DNA of 64,000 nucleotides from Tricholomella constricta (Eukaryota > Basidiomycota > Agaricomycetes > Agaricales > Lyophyllaceae), in contig JAACJP010000003.1 in NCBI GenBank assembly GCA_013368375.1, positions 744,001-808,000 on the forward strand, written 5' to 3'. The position numbers and the translations under genes were made by a program. The notes below the pieces were generated by a model. The model was not told the DNA's origin, made no database searches, and saw only the letters and a list, made by a program, of their open reading frames with translations. Positions 45,864 through 57,826 of this stretch are shown in pieces. Within the stretch, counting starts at the first letter, position 1, and the number at the start of each line of letters is the position of its first letter.

Positions 45864-47535
45864 TTATTTCCCTGCCTCATCTATACCCCACACTCGGCTA
45901 AGTAGCAAACAAAGCAGAAAATCCGGTCCTGGGGTCTCGGTAATACAAAGGACTCCCGATGCTACAGGCTGAGCCATTGAATTCTTTTCTGTTTCGACCT
46001 GCGCGGGAATTGCAGTTGATTCCCAGATACCATGGTGCAATCTCTGCCTGTCGATCTCTGCCTGAATCTCTGCGCGATTTTCTCCAGCAGAATAAGCTGA
46101 TTCGTCCTCTCGCCTATCGACGACGAGCATCCCTCGCGTGATTTCTCCCGTGCTGATATGATATAGCGTGAGAGAAAGAACGCGAGCACATGCAGCGTTA
46201 GATTACCGTTCCACATCGAAAAATCTTGTCCTTGCCTTCCAGCCAGCTGACAATTCGAGATTCGGGGGATTTTCTATGGCGCACCAGACAGCTACAATGT
46301 CATGGAGTTCCATTGCATCCTTGCCAAACTTGATCATGATCTCACGCGTGCGTTCGAGGAAAGAGCTTGTAAAATGGACCAGTGGCGGTTTACCCAGCGA
46401 GGTGTTTGCGAAAGAGTCGAAAGACGGGTCTACCCTCTCCTGGTACACTGGGAAAGGTAGCTCATGGAGTGTTGTTATGTCCAACGGAACCAAAACGAAT
46501 CGATCAAGAGGCAGGCCCGAATGGGGTTCCAGAGATAACAACAGGTCCTTGACGGCATATGGATCCGCGAAAAAATTGACTATCATCTACAGTCAGTAAT
46601 AGAAAAACATCCTGAAGAAGCCACACACACTCTGCCACGGGGCTTGTGTTCCCAGGAACGTCGAGAGCACCTCCCATACAAATGATACGGCCAATTTTAT
46701 CCCTAACAAGATCCCCATCCTTTTGTATCATGTGCGCCAAGTTCGTAAGTGGCCCGAGCACAATATAGGTGATAGACCTCGAAGGATTTACGCGAATAAG
46801 CTCCAAAGCGACATCAACGCCAGATTTATCAGTCAGTTGTAATTGGGGATGGTCATCTCCACACAGCGAATCGGAAATGTTCAGGTCTGGGTGACGTCCT
46901 GAGATTTCGCCCAGCCCATCTCTGTCGCGGACAGATCGTCAGATCTAGATAGTGGTCGGAAATCGCACCATGTTCAAACCTACCTTCCATGGAAATAGAC
47001 AGCGCTGTATAAATTGCCCTCAAGCGGACGAGGACTTCCCCTGGCAAGGATAGGCTTGATTGAGGGAGAGAAATTAGGAAACCGTTCCCGATCAGCTGGA
47101 TTCTTGTCGAAGTGGCGGGTGAGAGCTTGGTAGGTTTTCAAAATGTTCAGGCTGGAAAGGTGGGGGTAAAAATCATAGAAAAACTGGGAGACACATATGC
47201 TGACTAGGATGCATCAATGTCGGTGTTTCCTGGAGAAAAGTTATCATATTGAAGCTTGTGCAGTTCCCAAGACGAAGATAAACATGCCAAATGACACAAC
47301 AAAAGCCAAAATATCCAGTTCCGGGGAAGCGAGGGCTAATAATCTGTACCAGCGAGCGTGTAGACTGGGTTAGTACATCATTTGGACGTTGGTTCAACGA
47401 GTTCGAACATTGCCACGATATCGTCGACGCCAGGGTCAGTATCAACTGAGATATTGACAGGCATTGAACAACGTGAATATTCCACAGAGCAGGAGAGAAC
47501 TTGCTTATGACCGGAATCTTCTGGCGCGCGGCCAT
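45864..47535 (-). CDS. Inosine-uridine preferring nucleoside hydrolase
   Basis: Eight exons (47535-47505, 47445-47409, 47343-47288, 47229-47205, 47151-46984, 46921-46629, 46579-46207, 46152-45864) give 423 residues. The start MAARQKIPVIIDTDPGVDDI holds the DTDPGxDD calcium-binding motif of the family. SPELDILAFVVSFGNTD follows, then YIVLGPLTNLAHMIQ, GNTSPVAEFNFFADPYA and MELHDIVAVWCAIENP, which provides a further metal-site Asp. The enzyme cleaves ribonucleosides to base plus ribose for salvage. No signal peptide is seen, so it is probably cytosolic. Introns 1 and 3 have GC donors (GCAAGT, GCATGT). Intron 2 has a textbook TACTAAC branch site. The C-terminal about 60 residues extend past the usual domain. 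Confidence 0.9.
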
Positions 47536-48024
47536 CTTGATTAAGTGGCGAAGGGAAAGGACGGGGAACAGCTGACTGGGGAATCGTAATTTGCTCTTGA
47601 TCAAAGGGCTTATGTAACACCGGATATCATTGCCAACAAGAACACAAATAACAAGATTATAGGTAAAAATCGATTAAGGCCTGTGAAAGGATAGAACGAT
47701 TAGCGGATGTGGAAGACAAATAAACGCAAAAGAGGTAAAAAGATCAGAGATCTTGGTGGAAAATGTAGTCTCATTGGGCGTATGCCCTCTGAAGTAGCAA
47801 ATATATTTCGATATTCATCATGATAGAAAAGAAGTAACGTGGAAAGACGGGGAAGAAACTCACCGAACGCGACGAACCCTGGAGCAGGACTTCAGGCAGG
47901 ACAACAAGGAGTATTTATACGTGGGGTTTGCCGATAACTGTACAGTCCGGTCACGGTGGCTGGTGGCGTGACGTTACAGGTACGTTGAATTCTCGTCCGT
48001 CGACCGCAAAAGCCAGAAAACACC
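47536..48024. other. Divergent promoter region, nucleoside hydrolase and RACK1
   Basis: A 489-bp region, A/T-rich at 47630-47850, with no coding signal. It should hold the strong RACK1 promoter. No specific motif was identified with confidence. Confidence 0.4.
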
Positions 48025-49334
48025 ATGTCCGAATCACTGCGTTTCCTCGGATCCCTTGAGGGCCACAAGGGATGGGTCACCGCCATCGCCACCTCCTCGG
48101 AAAACCCAGATATGATCTTGACCGCCTCGCGAGGTACTTGCCGTTGGGCTGTTGAACGTGTATAATCTCATCTCAATGAACAATAGACAAGACCATCATT
48201 GTCTGGCAATTGACTCGCGACGAAGATTCCTACGGATACCCCAAACGAATCCTCCACGGACATAATCACTTCGTTTCTGACGTCGTTATCTCTTCCGATG
48301 GCCAATTCGCCCTCTCGTCTTCCTGGGACCACACTCTCCGTCTCTGGGACCTCAATACCGGCTTGACCACCCGCCGCTTCGTCGGACACACCTCCGATGT
48401 TTTGTCCGTCAGCTTCAGCGCTGACAACAGACAAATCGTTTCCGGTTCGCGTGACAAGACGATCAAACTATGGAATACACTGGGAGAGTGCAAGTATGAC
48501 ATCAAAGACGATGGTCACAGCGAGTGGTGCGTTGCAAGCTCAAGCTCTTACAGTGATGAAATGAAACGAATCTCATCTCCGCAACTCAGGGTGTCGTGCG
48601 TGAGGTTCAGCCCCAACGTCACGAACCCCGTCATTGTGTCTTGCGGCTGGGACAAGGTTGTCAAGGTGAGCGCACATTCTTTCTCGATGTATTATTCGAC
48701 GGGCTTCCTTCTACCCTCGTCTTTCTGATGTTTACCGAAACTATATTTGCTACTTCAGAGGGCTTCTGCTCTATGAGACTACATTTTCCACCAAGATCTC
48801 TGATTCTTCTAATCTTGACTTTGTAATTTGAATTACCCGTCCTTACATTGATTTTTAGGTCTGGGAACTCTCCAAATTCAAGCTGAAGACTAACCACTAT
48901 GGCCACACCGGTTACATCAACACCGTTTCCGTCTCCCCCGATGGCTCCCTTGCCGCCTCCGGAGGCAAGGATGGCATCACCATGCTCTGGGACCTTAACG
49001 AGGGCAAGCACCTGTACTCCCTTGAGGCTGGTGACGTTGTCAACGCCCTTGTCTTCTCCCCCAACCGGTACTGGCTCTGCGCTGCCACTGCCAGCTGCGT
49101 CAAGATCTTCGATCTTGAGAGCAAGTCAGTTAATAGTCGCGTTCTGTTATTCGTTGTCGACTGACATCGCTCCTGTACAGATCCATCGTTGATGAGCTCA
49201 AACCCGCCTACACTGATGTTCGCGAGGAGGCGAGGCAGCCTGAGTGCGTCTCTATCGCCTGGTCCGCTGATGGCCAGACCCTCTTTGCTGGCTTCACCGA
49301 CAACGCTCTCCGTGTCTGGACCGTTACGTCATAA
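48025..49334 (+). CDS. RACK1: RACK1 / G-beta-like ribosomal scaffold (Asc1/Cpc2)
   Basis: Five exons (48025-48133, 48187-48526, 48590-48665, 48859-49124, 49181-49334) give 314 residues, the standard length. Seven WD40 blades are visible, for example [73 protein letters not shown], and [20 protein letters not shown]. It ends RVWTVTS. RACK1 binds the 40S subunit head near the mRNA exit channel and links translation to signalling. Intron 3 is 193 nt, over three times the usual length here, because it hosts the U24 snoRNA. Confidence 0.97.
48721..48806 (+). ncRNA. SNORD24: Box C/D snoRNA U24 (intron-encoded)
   Basis: Within RACK1 intron 3 a C box (CTGATGTT, 48725-48732) is followed by ATATTTGCTA with a D'-like CAGA, a C'-like TATGAGA, then CCACCAAGATC and the D box CTGA (48800-48803). 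ATATTTGCTA and CCACCAAGATC match the two guide regions of U24 in yeast and humans. They direct 2'-O-methylation of the large-subunit rRNA (yeast C1437, A1449 and G1450). U24 also lies in the intron of yeast ASC1, the RACK1 ortholog. The exact ends are approximate; C and D' boxes are slightly off consensus. Confidence 0.85.
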
Positions 49335-49677
49335 AAAGTTGTTCGGTTGGCTAGTTGGCGGTGGCGCGATGTTTTCTGCTGTTTCTCCCTTAGCTGCAAA
49401 AAAATACACAAAAGCCTTCTTGTGCGCTCAGCTGGTCACATATTCGTTTTACAACGCATCTTCAAGTGTCGCTCTATCTATTGCTTCATCGAGAACTGGT
49501 AGCGATGATATTGTTTCCGATGTTTTGATTCGCCTCCTCAAGGTTTCGTCGCCGCTCTCCGTAGTCCCAGCGATCCAAACCTCCAAAGTTGATCGTCATA
49601 CCAAGGAAAGACATTTTGAACTGAAGATCACAAATATGGGGTCCTTGTACGCGCCAACTATCCCCGCTGTTTGATTG

Positions 49678-50530
49678 TCAGCGCTTTCCTGCGCGAGTCT
49701 GAATTTGAACGAACGTTGCGGTGCCATAAATGTCTCCTTCCTGGCCAACAAGTTTAACACACTGGTCGGTGTTCGATTGGGCATCGTATATCCACAGGTT
49801 CATGCCTGAGTATATTTCCTGCCATGTGCCTTGGTCGATTAATCGGTTGGGAGTGCGTATGCGGCTCTCGCCCGCTGGCGGGTTAGGCGCAGGTCGAATA
49901 TCCACGTCGTTCAAAAGGCGAAGAGCTGACAAGTTGGATATATTGTGGAAGACGGTTCGTTCTTGTGGGGAGGGATCAACGACTTTTATGATAGGAAATG
50001 GCACGCCATCTAAAGACTCCCTGTCTGAATCAGAGTCTTCAGGTTGACTTTGTACAGATAAGTCTGTGTCATTGGTATCGTTGCCTGTTTCAGGCTTTTT
50101 CACGGCCTCGGCCAACTCTGATTCAGCACTTTGGAGCCTTGTGCAGAAAGACTGCCAAGCGTCTTCGTTGGAGTAATCCGTCCGCAGAAGAATTCCTAAT
50201 TCTTGACCTTCGAGGAGGTGGTCGAATGGGTCATCGTCCTGAGTAAAATCATCCTGTAGCATGCATTAGTGGTGATTTCTTCTTTTGATTGTTCTGAGCT
50301 CCCCGACATACGTCAGGCGAGAGGTTCGAGCGCAAGGCGTTGGTCTCGTTGTGGAGTACACTCTCCCAAAACTCTTGCAAGACGCGCAGGTGCCATTTCC
50401 GTCGACCTTCACCAGGGTACTGAGCCCTGATAGTAAGGTATCTGTTCTGTCATCGCAAGTAACATCAGAGTCTCTCCTTAACGAGCCACAGGTTACCCAC
50501 CGCTAGACACTGAAGAAATTTGTCGTGCAT
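49678..50530 (-). CDS. Uncharacterised 237-aa protein
   Basis: Three exons, 50530-50501, 50419-50312 and 50253-49678, join to 237 residues starting MHDKFLQCLA. Recognisable stretches are RRKWHLRVLQEFWESVLHNE, then DDFTQDDDPFDHLLEGQELG, an acidic linker (PEDSDSDRESLDG), ALRLLNDVDIRPAPNPP, and NLWIYDAQSNTDQCVKLV. The protein looks conserved and cytosolic or nuclear, with no signal or membrane segment. I do not know its function. The first join relies on an acceptor ending GGGCTCAG. Coding frames upstream (50600-50700) could be further exons, in which case the true start lies higher. It converges with RACK1. Confidence 0.6.
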
Positions 50531-51105
50531 CACGATCTGTTCTAGGGTCGCTTCAATCGCGACACAGAACCAATGAAGTCACGACGTACATACACTATGG
50601 GTGTTATGCACAAATCGCGATGATCTTGGAGGAGATGGTAGAAGCGCGCGGCTGAATCAGATCACGGTCGGCGAGCTCCCGATCACGAGACTTGACTTGA
50701 AAATCTTAAAGCAAGTAACGCAGGCGCGCGACTTAGATTCTGTACTCAAGACTCATACACTATACCGCGTCCAACAGAAAGGCCGGGGGTGAAGAGGATA
50801 AATCAAAGTAGCAACGGGCAGGCGCGTATATGTCGAAATAGGAACCTTGAAAGATATATATCTGGTATGTGTGTAGACTGTTGCTTGAAGGATGCCCAAG
50901 TGATCTTGATCTCCCTAATACGCAAGTAGTAAATGCAATATTAGGTGACTCCCAGAGGCTGGTGCAAGCAACGACAATCACGCATCCAGAAATGGATCAC
51001 TTCTATAGGAGATATGGTATGTCTGGCCGTGGGCTTACGTGGTCACCAGTGTTCAAATGGGTCTTTCTATTTGTTGCAATCTTGTCAAGACATGAAGCGG
51101 CACGG
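50531..51105. other. Intergenic region, no gene seen
   Basis: This holds short frames on both strands without domains. A minus-strand piece near 50615-50655 (FYHLLQDHRDLCITP) looks protein-like and may be an unassigned exon of the 237-aa gene. Otherwise nothing is supported. Confidence 0.35.
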
Positions 51106-51745
51106 TCATACTGCAGACGTTCGCGATCCAGCAAGGCGGTCCACAACCTGTATAGAGGACATCTTCAGCGCTCTCATTAAATGGTGTCTTCAAACTTACC
51201 ACCCGAATATATGGGAGGGATAAGGCAGTCCCGATGAAGGGCAGCTGTCTCAGGAAGGTGATGACGACCGGGAAGAAATCTCTGAGGGAAGACCGAGTAA
51301 GTCAACAAGATGTAACGGAAGAGGGAGGAGAGCTTATACCCAAACAGGTTCAAAAACCCAAATGTTTCCACAAGCATTCCGATGAACGGCCATTTCAGAA
51401 AGACAAGCAGGATACCCCCCAGGAAGCAGGCTGTTCCGCGTATTTTCTGTTTGCGTGCGAAGAAGTAGAACGTTTTCTGGGGCCCAATGATCAACGTCAA
51501 ACCAGAAACGAAGAGAATCTGCAAGCCCAATATGAGCGTTTGTTCAAGGAAAGCGAAGTAAGGTCTATATAGCGTACGTTGCCAAGAGCCAGGAGAGCGC
51601 CATCGAAGAAAAGCACAACGCCAAGCATCATGAAGAGGCCGCCAAAGGTTGTAAGGGCGACGCCAATTTCTAAACGACAGCAGTCAGGTTGTGTTCACAG
51701 AAGCTCCGAGCATGAAGACTGACTTTGCGCGTCCGATAACCACAT
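51106..51745 (-). CDS. GOT1: Golgi transport protein Got1
   Basis: Five exons (51745-51724, 51669-51578, 51518-51340, 51281-51200, 51147-51106) join to 138 residues, matching the family length. Four hydrophobic segments are clear: IGVALTTFGGLFMMLGVVLF, LLALGNILFVSGLTLIIG, FLGGILLVFLKWPFIGMLV, and FGFLNLFGDFFPVVITFL. The signature GPQKTFYFFARKQKIRGTAC sits between segments 2 and 3. Got1 is a small tetraspan protein of COPII vesicles needed for ER-Golgi transport. All introns are 52-59 nt with GT-AG ends. The tail ends VVVDRLAGSRTSAV. Confidence 0.93.
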
Positions 51746-53224
51746 TATAATTTTGTACCAGAAGAAGGACCAGAGGAAAGATTAGTCGTCGAATGGTGTA
51801 TCGTGGACGAGAGAAAGTGCTGCGTGGAACTTGTTTTGACGTGGACGTGACGGAACGCGTCCCAGCGACACGTGGTTCAACATTCTCCCGATTCCGTTCG
51901 ACTTGTGCGCACTTGTTACCAACGACTCTGCATGCATTTGGACTTGCTTTCTAGATCTCATGGCTATCGATGTGTGGACGATTATTTTCTGACCTCCCTC
52001 TCGAAGATACAGATTGGTTCGTGTCATTTGCACCATTCTTGCGCACTGACAACGTACGAGCCATGATGTGCTCTCTCTGCGAAGGCCAATGATTTTTTTA
52101 ACTGGCGACTGAATTTACCGACTTGTCTTCTGGATTCTTTCATGGCCCAATTGGCACTTGGGAACTTGCATGATATGGATACCGCTCTATTATCGGACGA
52201 CAGAATTTTATATCGTCCCCACGAGAACTTTGCAATCGTCACCGTAACCGTATGTGCCCACCCATACCGTTCTCAAGTATGCCTTACTATACTTACTCTG
52301 CCCTGAAAGACAACCAAAATGTCACCTACCCCCTGTTGAGAGCGTCAGCAGACTTTTGTATTGTACACACCAAAAAATGGATGATTTCGGGCGACACTTC
52401 TTAGCATTTTTCTGTCTTCGTTTTACTTTTAACTTCGGAGATCCAGGGAGATCCTTGGGATCACTCAGTGATGCATTGTAAGTCATCTGTCGCATTATTC
52501 GATGACATTCATCCATATACGTTGGGTCACATTCAAGAGCCAGCTTCTCCGAATAACGCTATCATCGGTTGTCGTTCCGAATACTGCGCGACTAGGCTCT
52601 ACTAGACCATTCAATAGGTGTGAGATCACCAGCAGCTCCTCGTCTCGCATGGTTCTCTCGCCGTGTGGTAGCGCATTCTCAACACGTGGACTGCGTTGCA
52701 CTTCGTTTGACCTCAGGTGATAACATTTTGCGCTCACAGTATCATATCTCCACCGATACGGCCTGTGCTAACCCGGGATACGATGGCACATACCCCATAA
52801 TATCACTCTTCTATGAAGATATGCCGCTGCACATCGATTTTCGGGGGCCGATGTTTCGCGCTTCCGCTAGTTTCAAAAGTGGGGTGTTCATTTTCCTTTC
52901 GGTCTCTGTAGACTAAGATGCCAGGCGTCCTCAGCCGTTGCCCCTCATGACGTTATGTCTCATCAGGTGGAATACAGATATCTGGTCGAAAGCAAATTCC
53001 CATAAAGACGGCCGATTTTATATACTACAAAGTACAGATGTTCAGTCAAATCAACACAGGAAACAAGATCCTGGGTCTCCGATTATGATAGAGTATACAA
53101 TAACATCCCGACGCGCGCAACCTGATAAAGATACTTTAGAAATGACCTAAAGTACTCAGGGTGAACTTCGACTCACAGTCCAACACAATCCACTTAAATT
53201 TAACATAAATATACACCCTCAACA
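51746..53224. other. 1.5-kb region without a confident gene
   Basis: Frames are short and interrupted on both strands. One plus-strand piece at about 52142-52248 reads as protein (MAQLALGNLHDMDTALLSDD, then RILYRPHENFAIVTVT) and ends at a possible GTATGT donor (52249), but no continuing exon was found. It may be a gene fragment. No RNA gene, clear repeat or transposon signature was seen. Confidence 0.35.
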
Positions 53225-54685
53225 TCATGTCCGAACTTGCTTGGCCCGGATGACGCGGTCAAACGCTTCTTTTATGGGCGTTCTTCGAGCAAGGACTGTA
53301 AGATGATTATTCAAGTAGGGGCCAGGCAACAGAGGATGAATGCCTCCAATGTTGGCATGTGGATTGACTGGCGGGAAAAAAGCGATTGCCTGTGGGGACG
53401 GCGGGCGGGTGACAGTCGGCAGATGTACGAGCGAGGAAAGCGCAGCAGATGAGGCCGAGTTCGAAACAGTCGAGAGGGTGCGTTTGCGGTCACTCAGACT
53501 CCAGCTTACGGAATCTCGGAGGCCAGAGTGTACTGGTAAGGTTGCCACAGATATTCCGGACGAAACGGACGTGCGGCGCTGTTGGCCACGGTTCGATCCG
53601 CCGGGTGATGTTGCATCTGTCCTTATGCTTGATGAGGGCGATGTCGATAGCTGGCTGCCGTCGAACACATATTCCGGGGGAGAGGCAGACGTCGAGGCGT
53701 CCTGTATTACCGTAAGAGGTTCAAGAGGCGGGGGTTTGGCGGGGTAGACTTGGCCGTAAGAAGGGCCACGTATGAGGGGATGGGGCCGCAGGGCGTTATC
53801 ACCTCTCGTAGAATGGGAGGACGGCGGGCGCGTGGAGACCTGGCGTTTACTAGAGGAACGGGAACTGGGGTGACTAGGTGAGGGAACTTCGGGGGTCGCG
53901 TGCTCGCCAATCGTCTCATTATCGAACGAACGATGATTCTGTGCCTGTGGGTGCTGTAGATGAGGGGTTGGCTCCGTCTTCATGGGGAGGAGAGTGGGAG
54001 TGTGGACTTCAGGACACCTTGCGAGGCGTTGGTGCTGAGGTTGGTGCTGCGGCTGAGGAGAATTCGTCATCGCTGGCCGGAAATCTGATGGGCGGGCTGT
54101 TTCTATGCGAGGCAAGACAGGCGTTTCTGACTGCGTGCCATTAGGAGGCCGCGCACTCTGTGTTTGGCGCTCTCCAGCGAGTCGGCGAATAGCATCTTCG
54201 TCGGTTGTGTTGTCATCTGACTCGGTTTCTGAGCCGGAGTGGTCATTGCTTGGAGTCACAGCACCACTTTCGCTAGAGACCCAGTCATCTTCATCATCGT
54301 CTTCGCCTGGGCTGGATATGGTGAAACCAGCTTTACCCCTGGCCCCGTTGTTCTTATGGGTCTGTGGTGCGGGCCGCTGTTTGTGCACGAAGGGTTGTGC
54401 ATGTTCCCTGGAATGAACGCGCTGAGCACTAGCTACCCGTGCCACGCCCTTTCCATGAGGTTGAATATTCTATAGTAGCAATGGGTGCTTAGAGTCATGA
54501 AATAAGATTTATTCAGAACGTACATCGTAACCAACGCCATTTTTCTTGGGTTTATCGACGGGTTTCGGTGGAAGCTGCTCCTTCTGTGTGAACTGAAGGT
54601 TTGCGCCGAGCTTGGAGCTTGAAGATGACCTAGAATGCGGACGAATAATTCCAGTGCTACCTCCTCTATGGACCTTGGGCGGCAT
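53225..54685 (-). CDS. Disordered Ser/Pro-rich protein, unknown
   Basis: Two exons, 54685-54524 and 54469-53225, give 468 residues from MPPKVHRGGSTGI (Met 54706 would add seven). The conserved-looking parts are at the ends: NLQFTQKEQLPPKPVDKPKK near the N-terminus and HPLLPGPYLNNHLTVLARRT then PIKEAFDRVIRAKQVRT at the C-terminus. Between them the chain is low-complexity with acidic (DDDEDDWVSSESG) and Ser/Pro/Gln-rich stretches. It is most likely a nuclear regulatory protein, but no domain is recognised. It faces UTP6 across a 127-bp divergent promoter. Confidence 0.65.
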
Positions 54686-54812
54686 GATTGTGGTGGTCGT
54701 TGACAAGGTTTATACTCCGGCCCGTGGCGATCGGTGTCCAAAAAAAGTTGGTGGTTGGCTCACTTGCGTCAAACGTCCACATTTCTACTGCTCAACCTCA
54801 TAAAACGGCGCG

Positions 54813-57180
54813 ATGGAGAGAGTACAGTTCCAACAGGAGCAGGTGCGTAAAATTTTATCGATTGTTGCGCTCATGAAAGCTAAGCTCCAATAGATGCTCG
54901 ATGAGCTCAAAGACCTCGTCGAGAAGCATTTGTTCACTGAAGTAAGCCGGGTTCTGGGTCTATATCCACTGGAACCAAAATGTTGAACCTCTGCAGAAAG
55001 AAACGAAGCAGATCATGAAAAAGCGGACTGCGTTCGAGACAGCCCTCGTACGGCGCGTCGCAAAAAAGGCCGATTTTCTGCGCTATGCTTCGTACGAAAT
55101 GGGGCTCGAGCAGCTGCGCCGTAAACGCGTAGAACGGACGAGTAAGCATCGTTGTCAACTGCTACAACTACCGTAACTAATTGCGAGAAAGAATCGGAGT
55201 CAACGATACCGTCCATCTCGGATTATGCGCTCGTCCGCCGGCAATTTCACATATTCGAACGCGCGCTGAAAAAGTTCAAGTCGGACGTTGGACTTTGGAT
55301 ACAGTATATCCAGGTCGCGCAACGGGAGGGGGCGCGGGCGTTGGTGGGGCGGATAACAGCCAGGTTCGTACACTATGCGCTTCTCGGCTGGGCGGTATTC
55401 ACCTTTGTTTTCTTTACCCAGGGCTCTGCAGTTACACCCCAACCGACCCACACTGTACATCCTTGCTGCCTCACACGAGCTGAGCCACCAATCCCCATCC
55501 TCTGCGCGCACGCTCCTCCAGCGGGGGATCCGACTGAATGAAGAAAGCGTCGAACTGTGGCGGGAGTATGTGAAGATGGAGCTTGGGTTCATTGAGAGCC
55601 TAAGACGGCGGTGGGATATTTTGGGCATCAATGGGCGGTCAGCAGACGAAACCAGGGATGGCGGAGAAGCCATTGATACTGATGACCCCAGTCGTCACAT
55701 TATGCCTGGCCTTGGTGATACGGCCGCCACTCAGGAGCCAATGGAGGAAGAGATTGAAGGGGCGGACTCACGAAAGGAAATCATGCAAGGTGCAATTGTC
55801 AAATCTGTGATGACGAGTGCGGTGCAAGGTACGCTGGCCCCTGTACTTGTGAACGTTTGGGGTCATCATCTCTGATTGCACGTATCGTTGCCAGCCCTCC
55901 CAAATATTGAGCTTTTCGAAGCGCTAAAGGCGTTATTGACGGATTATCCGTCTCCACCGGCCTTGCGGCAAGCGATGCTGGAGCATCTCTATGAACTCTT
56001 GCGACAAACATTGCCTGATCATGCAGGGGCAATCAAATTATTGGCGGGTCGGTTCCTCTCACCTGACGTCAAGGGTGAGGCGTTTGTGGACGGGCTGAGA
56101 CAAGCCAGCGAGGAGTTGGTGCGCAGAGCTGAAGACAGTGCGCGAGAAGACGTCTTCCAGGTCTATGCCGCATTCGTTGAAGAATGGTGTGGCGCTCCAA
56201 TAGATGACAATATGGTTAGTGTTCCCGTTGCCATCACAATCAGTCTTGGACTCTTCTTCGTTTGCTTTTCGCGGCTGACGTCTCGTGACGCTTCGTCTTC
56301 CTTTCTTTTCAGAAAGAATACCTTATTTCGACCCTTCGGTCACTTATCCAACAAAGGCATGCACGGGCGTCACCATCATTGCTGTCTAGTCATATCAGGC
56401 TATTGACAAAAACGGTGAACGGAGATTCGACTTGGCCTGCCAAGGTTCTTCGTACTGCTCGGAAATATACAAAACAGGCACCAGAATCGGCACCTATTTG
56501 GCGTGCCAGGCTCGACGCAGAAAGGAGGTTTGGCAAGGGCGTGGCGGAGGACGTGTGGCGGGAAGCGAGAGCAGCTGGCGTGGCAGGATCAGCTGAAGAA
56601 GTTGAAGCAGTGTGGACATGGGGACTGTTTCCAGAGGACAGTGCGGAGGACAGGTTAAAGATTCACGAGGTGCGTGACAGGAGACTTAGCGCGCGGATGG
56701 ATGGCATTACTGACACTGGCGATCTAGGAACTACTGAAAGAGAGCATGCGTAACGCATCGCTGGGTGGGTTGCACGAGACATTATTGATTAGCTACGTGA
56801 GGGTCATGCACGAGGTGCAAAAGCCGGAGACCGGGTTGACATCGGATCAAGGCTCGGTCTCGGCCAAGTGGTTACATTCAATCCGCCATATGGCTAGTGC
56901 TTATCTCACGAGCGGTGCGGTGTGGCAGAAGGTGTTTACTACATTGGTGGAGGAAGAGAATTGGGGATCAGAGCCCGATGGGAAAAGGCAGGTTCTTGGG
57001 GAAGTGTATGAGAAGTGGCAGGGAAAGGATGCGGTGGAAGCGACGCTGGAGTGGGCAAGATGGCTGCTTGGAAATGGAAAAGGCAAAGAAGGGGCCGAGG
57101 CGGTGGTAGCGTGTGGGCGGAGCGTTGGAGAAGAGGAACGGGCAAGGCTGGAGAAACGGTGGATGAGCATGGTTGGGTGA
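54813..57180 (+). CDS. UTP6: U3 snoRNP protein Utp6
   Basis: Eight exons (54813-54842, 54894-54941, 54997-55141, 55192-55363, 55422-55828, 55895-56214, 56313-56669, 56728-57180) join to 643 residues. The N-terminus MERVQFQQEQMLDELKDLVE and the following KKRTAFETALVRRVAKKADF are diagnostic of Utp6. HAT repeats follow: RRQFHIFERALKKFKSDVGL, WIQYIQVAQREGARAL and ARTLLQRGIRLNEESVELW. Utp6 is part of the UTP-B subcomplex of the small-subunit processome for 18S rRNA maturation in the nucleolus. An acidic insert lies at about residues 230-280. Confidence 0.93.
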
Positions 57181-57826
57181 TAGGCGGATCGGAGATGGTT
57201 AGGAGGATCGGCCGGGGATGGATCAGGGCAATCAAGCGTTGCACATGGTGCATGGAGTCGAAGGGGGGAAGTGGAGGGAGTTGTAGAGGTTGGGAGGGGG
57301 ATGGAGGAGGAGCAGGGGGCTGTTGGAGGGGGACAGTATATAAGGTAGATAGACTAGGCAGCGTCGAGCAAGGATTGGGCGGGAGCGGTGCTGCGGTATT
57401 TGTGTGTGAGACACGAGACGCGTGGTCGAAGGCCGCAGTCCACATGGTCGCAAATTAATGTGACAGTTTGGGGTCTTTCTTTATTCTCATCTTGTCTTTC
57501 TTCCTTTGCCACCGTCGTCCCCGTCGTCGTCTGTAGAAAGTGTGAGTTCTCCAGCGGTCTGCTCGTCGTGCGTCTCGTTGTGCACAGCCTCTGACTCACA
57601 CGCTCAATACGATCCATTACTGACTAGTCCGCTTCCCCCTTTGGCCTCCAGCTTTCTTCCCTCGCACATCCCACCCGGCGTCGGCGGGACGTCGTTCCTT
57701 TTCTCGAAGAGTTGGAGGAGATCTCGTCCCCACTGCATGCGTCGCCATCCCCGTCTGCTCAGACTCCAAGCCGGTCTCGTCTGAGAGCAGAGCGCAACGA
57801 CTACCGTCTTCATCAGCACGTCGCTC
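57181..57826. other. Intergenic region and kinase leader
   Basis: The first half is purine-rich on the plus strand (GGAGGG runs at 57250-57330). The second half (57480-57720) is strongly pyrimidine-rich, as in promoters and leaders of fungal genes. Frames crossing it have no domain. A long 5' leader of the kinase gene, perhaps with an intron, is likely. Confidence 0.4.

Noticed and set aside
51782..52036. 84-aa minus-strand frame upstream of GOT1
   Set aside because: No domain, no splice partners and no conservation clue.
56939..57445. 168-aa Pro-rich antisense frame at the end of UTP6
   Set aside because: Low-complexity shadow of purine-rich coding and flanking sequence.
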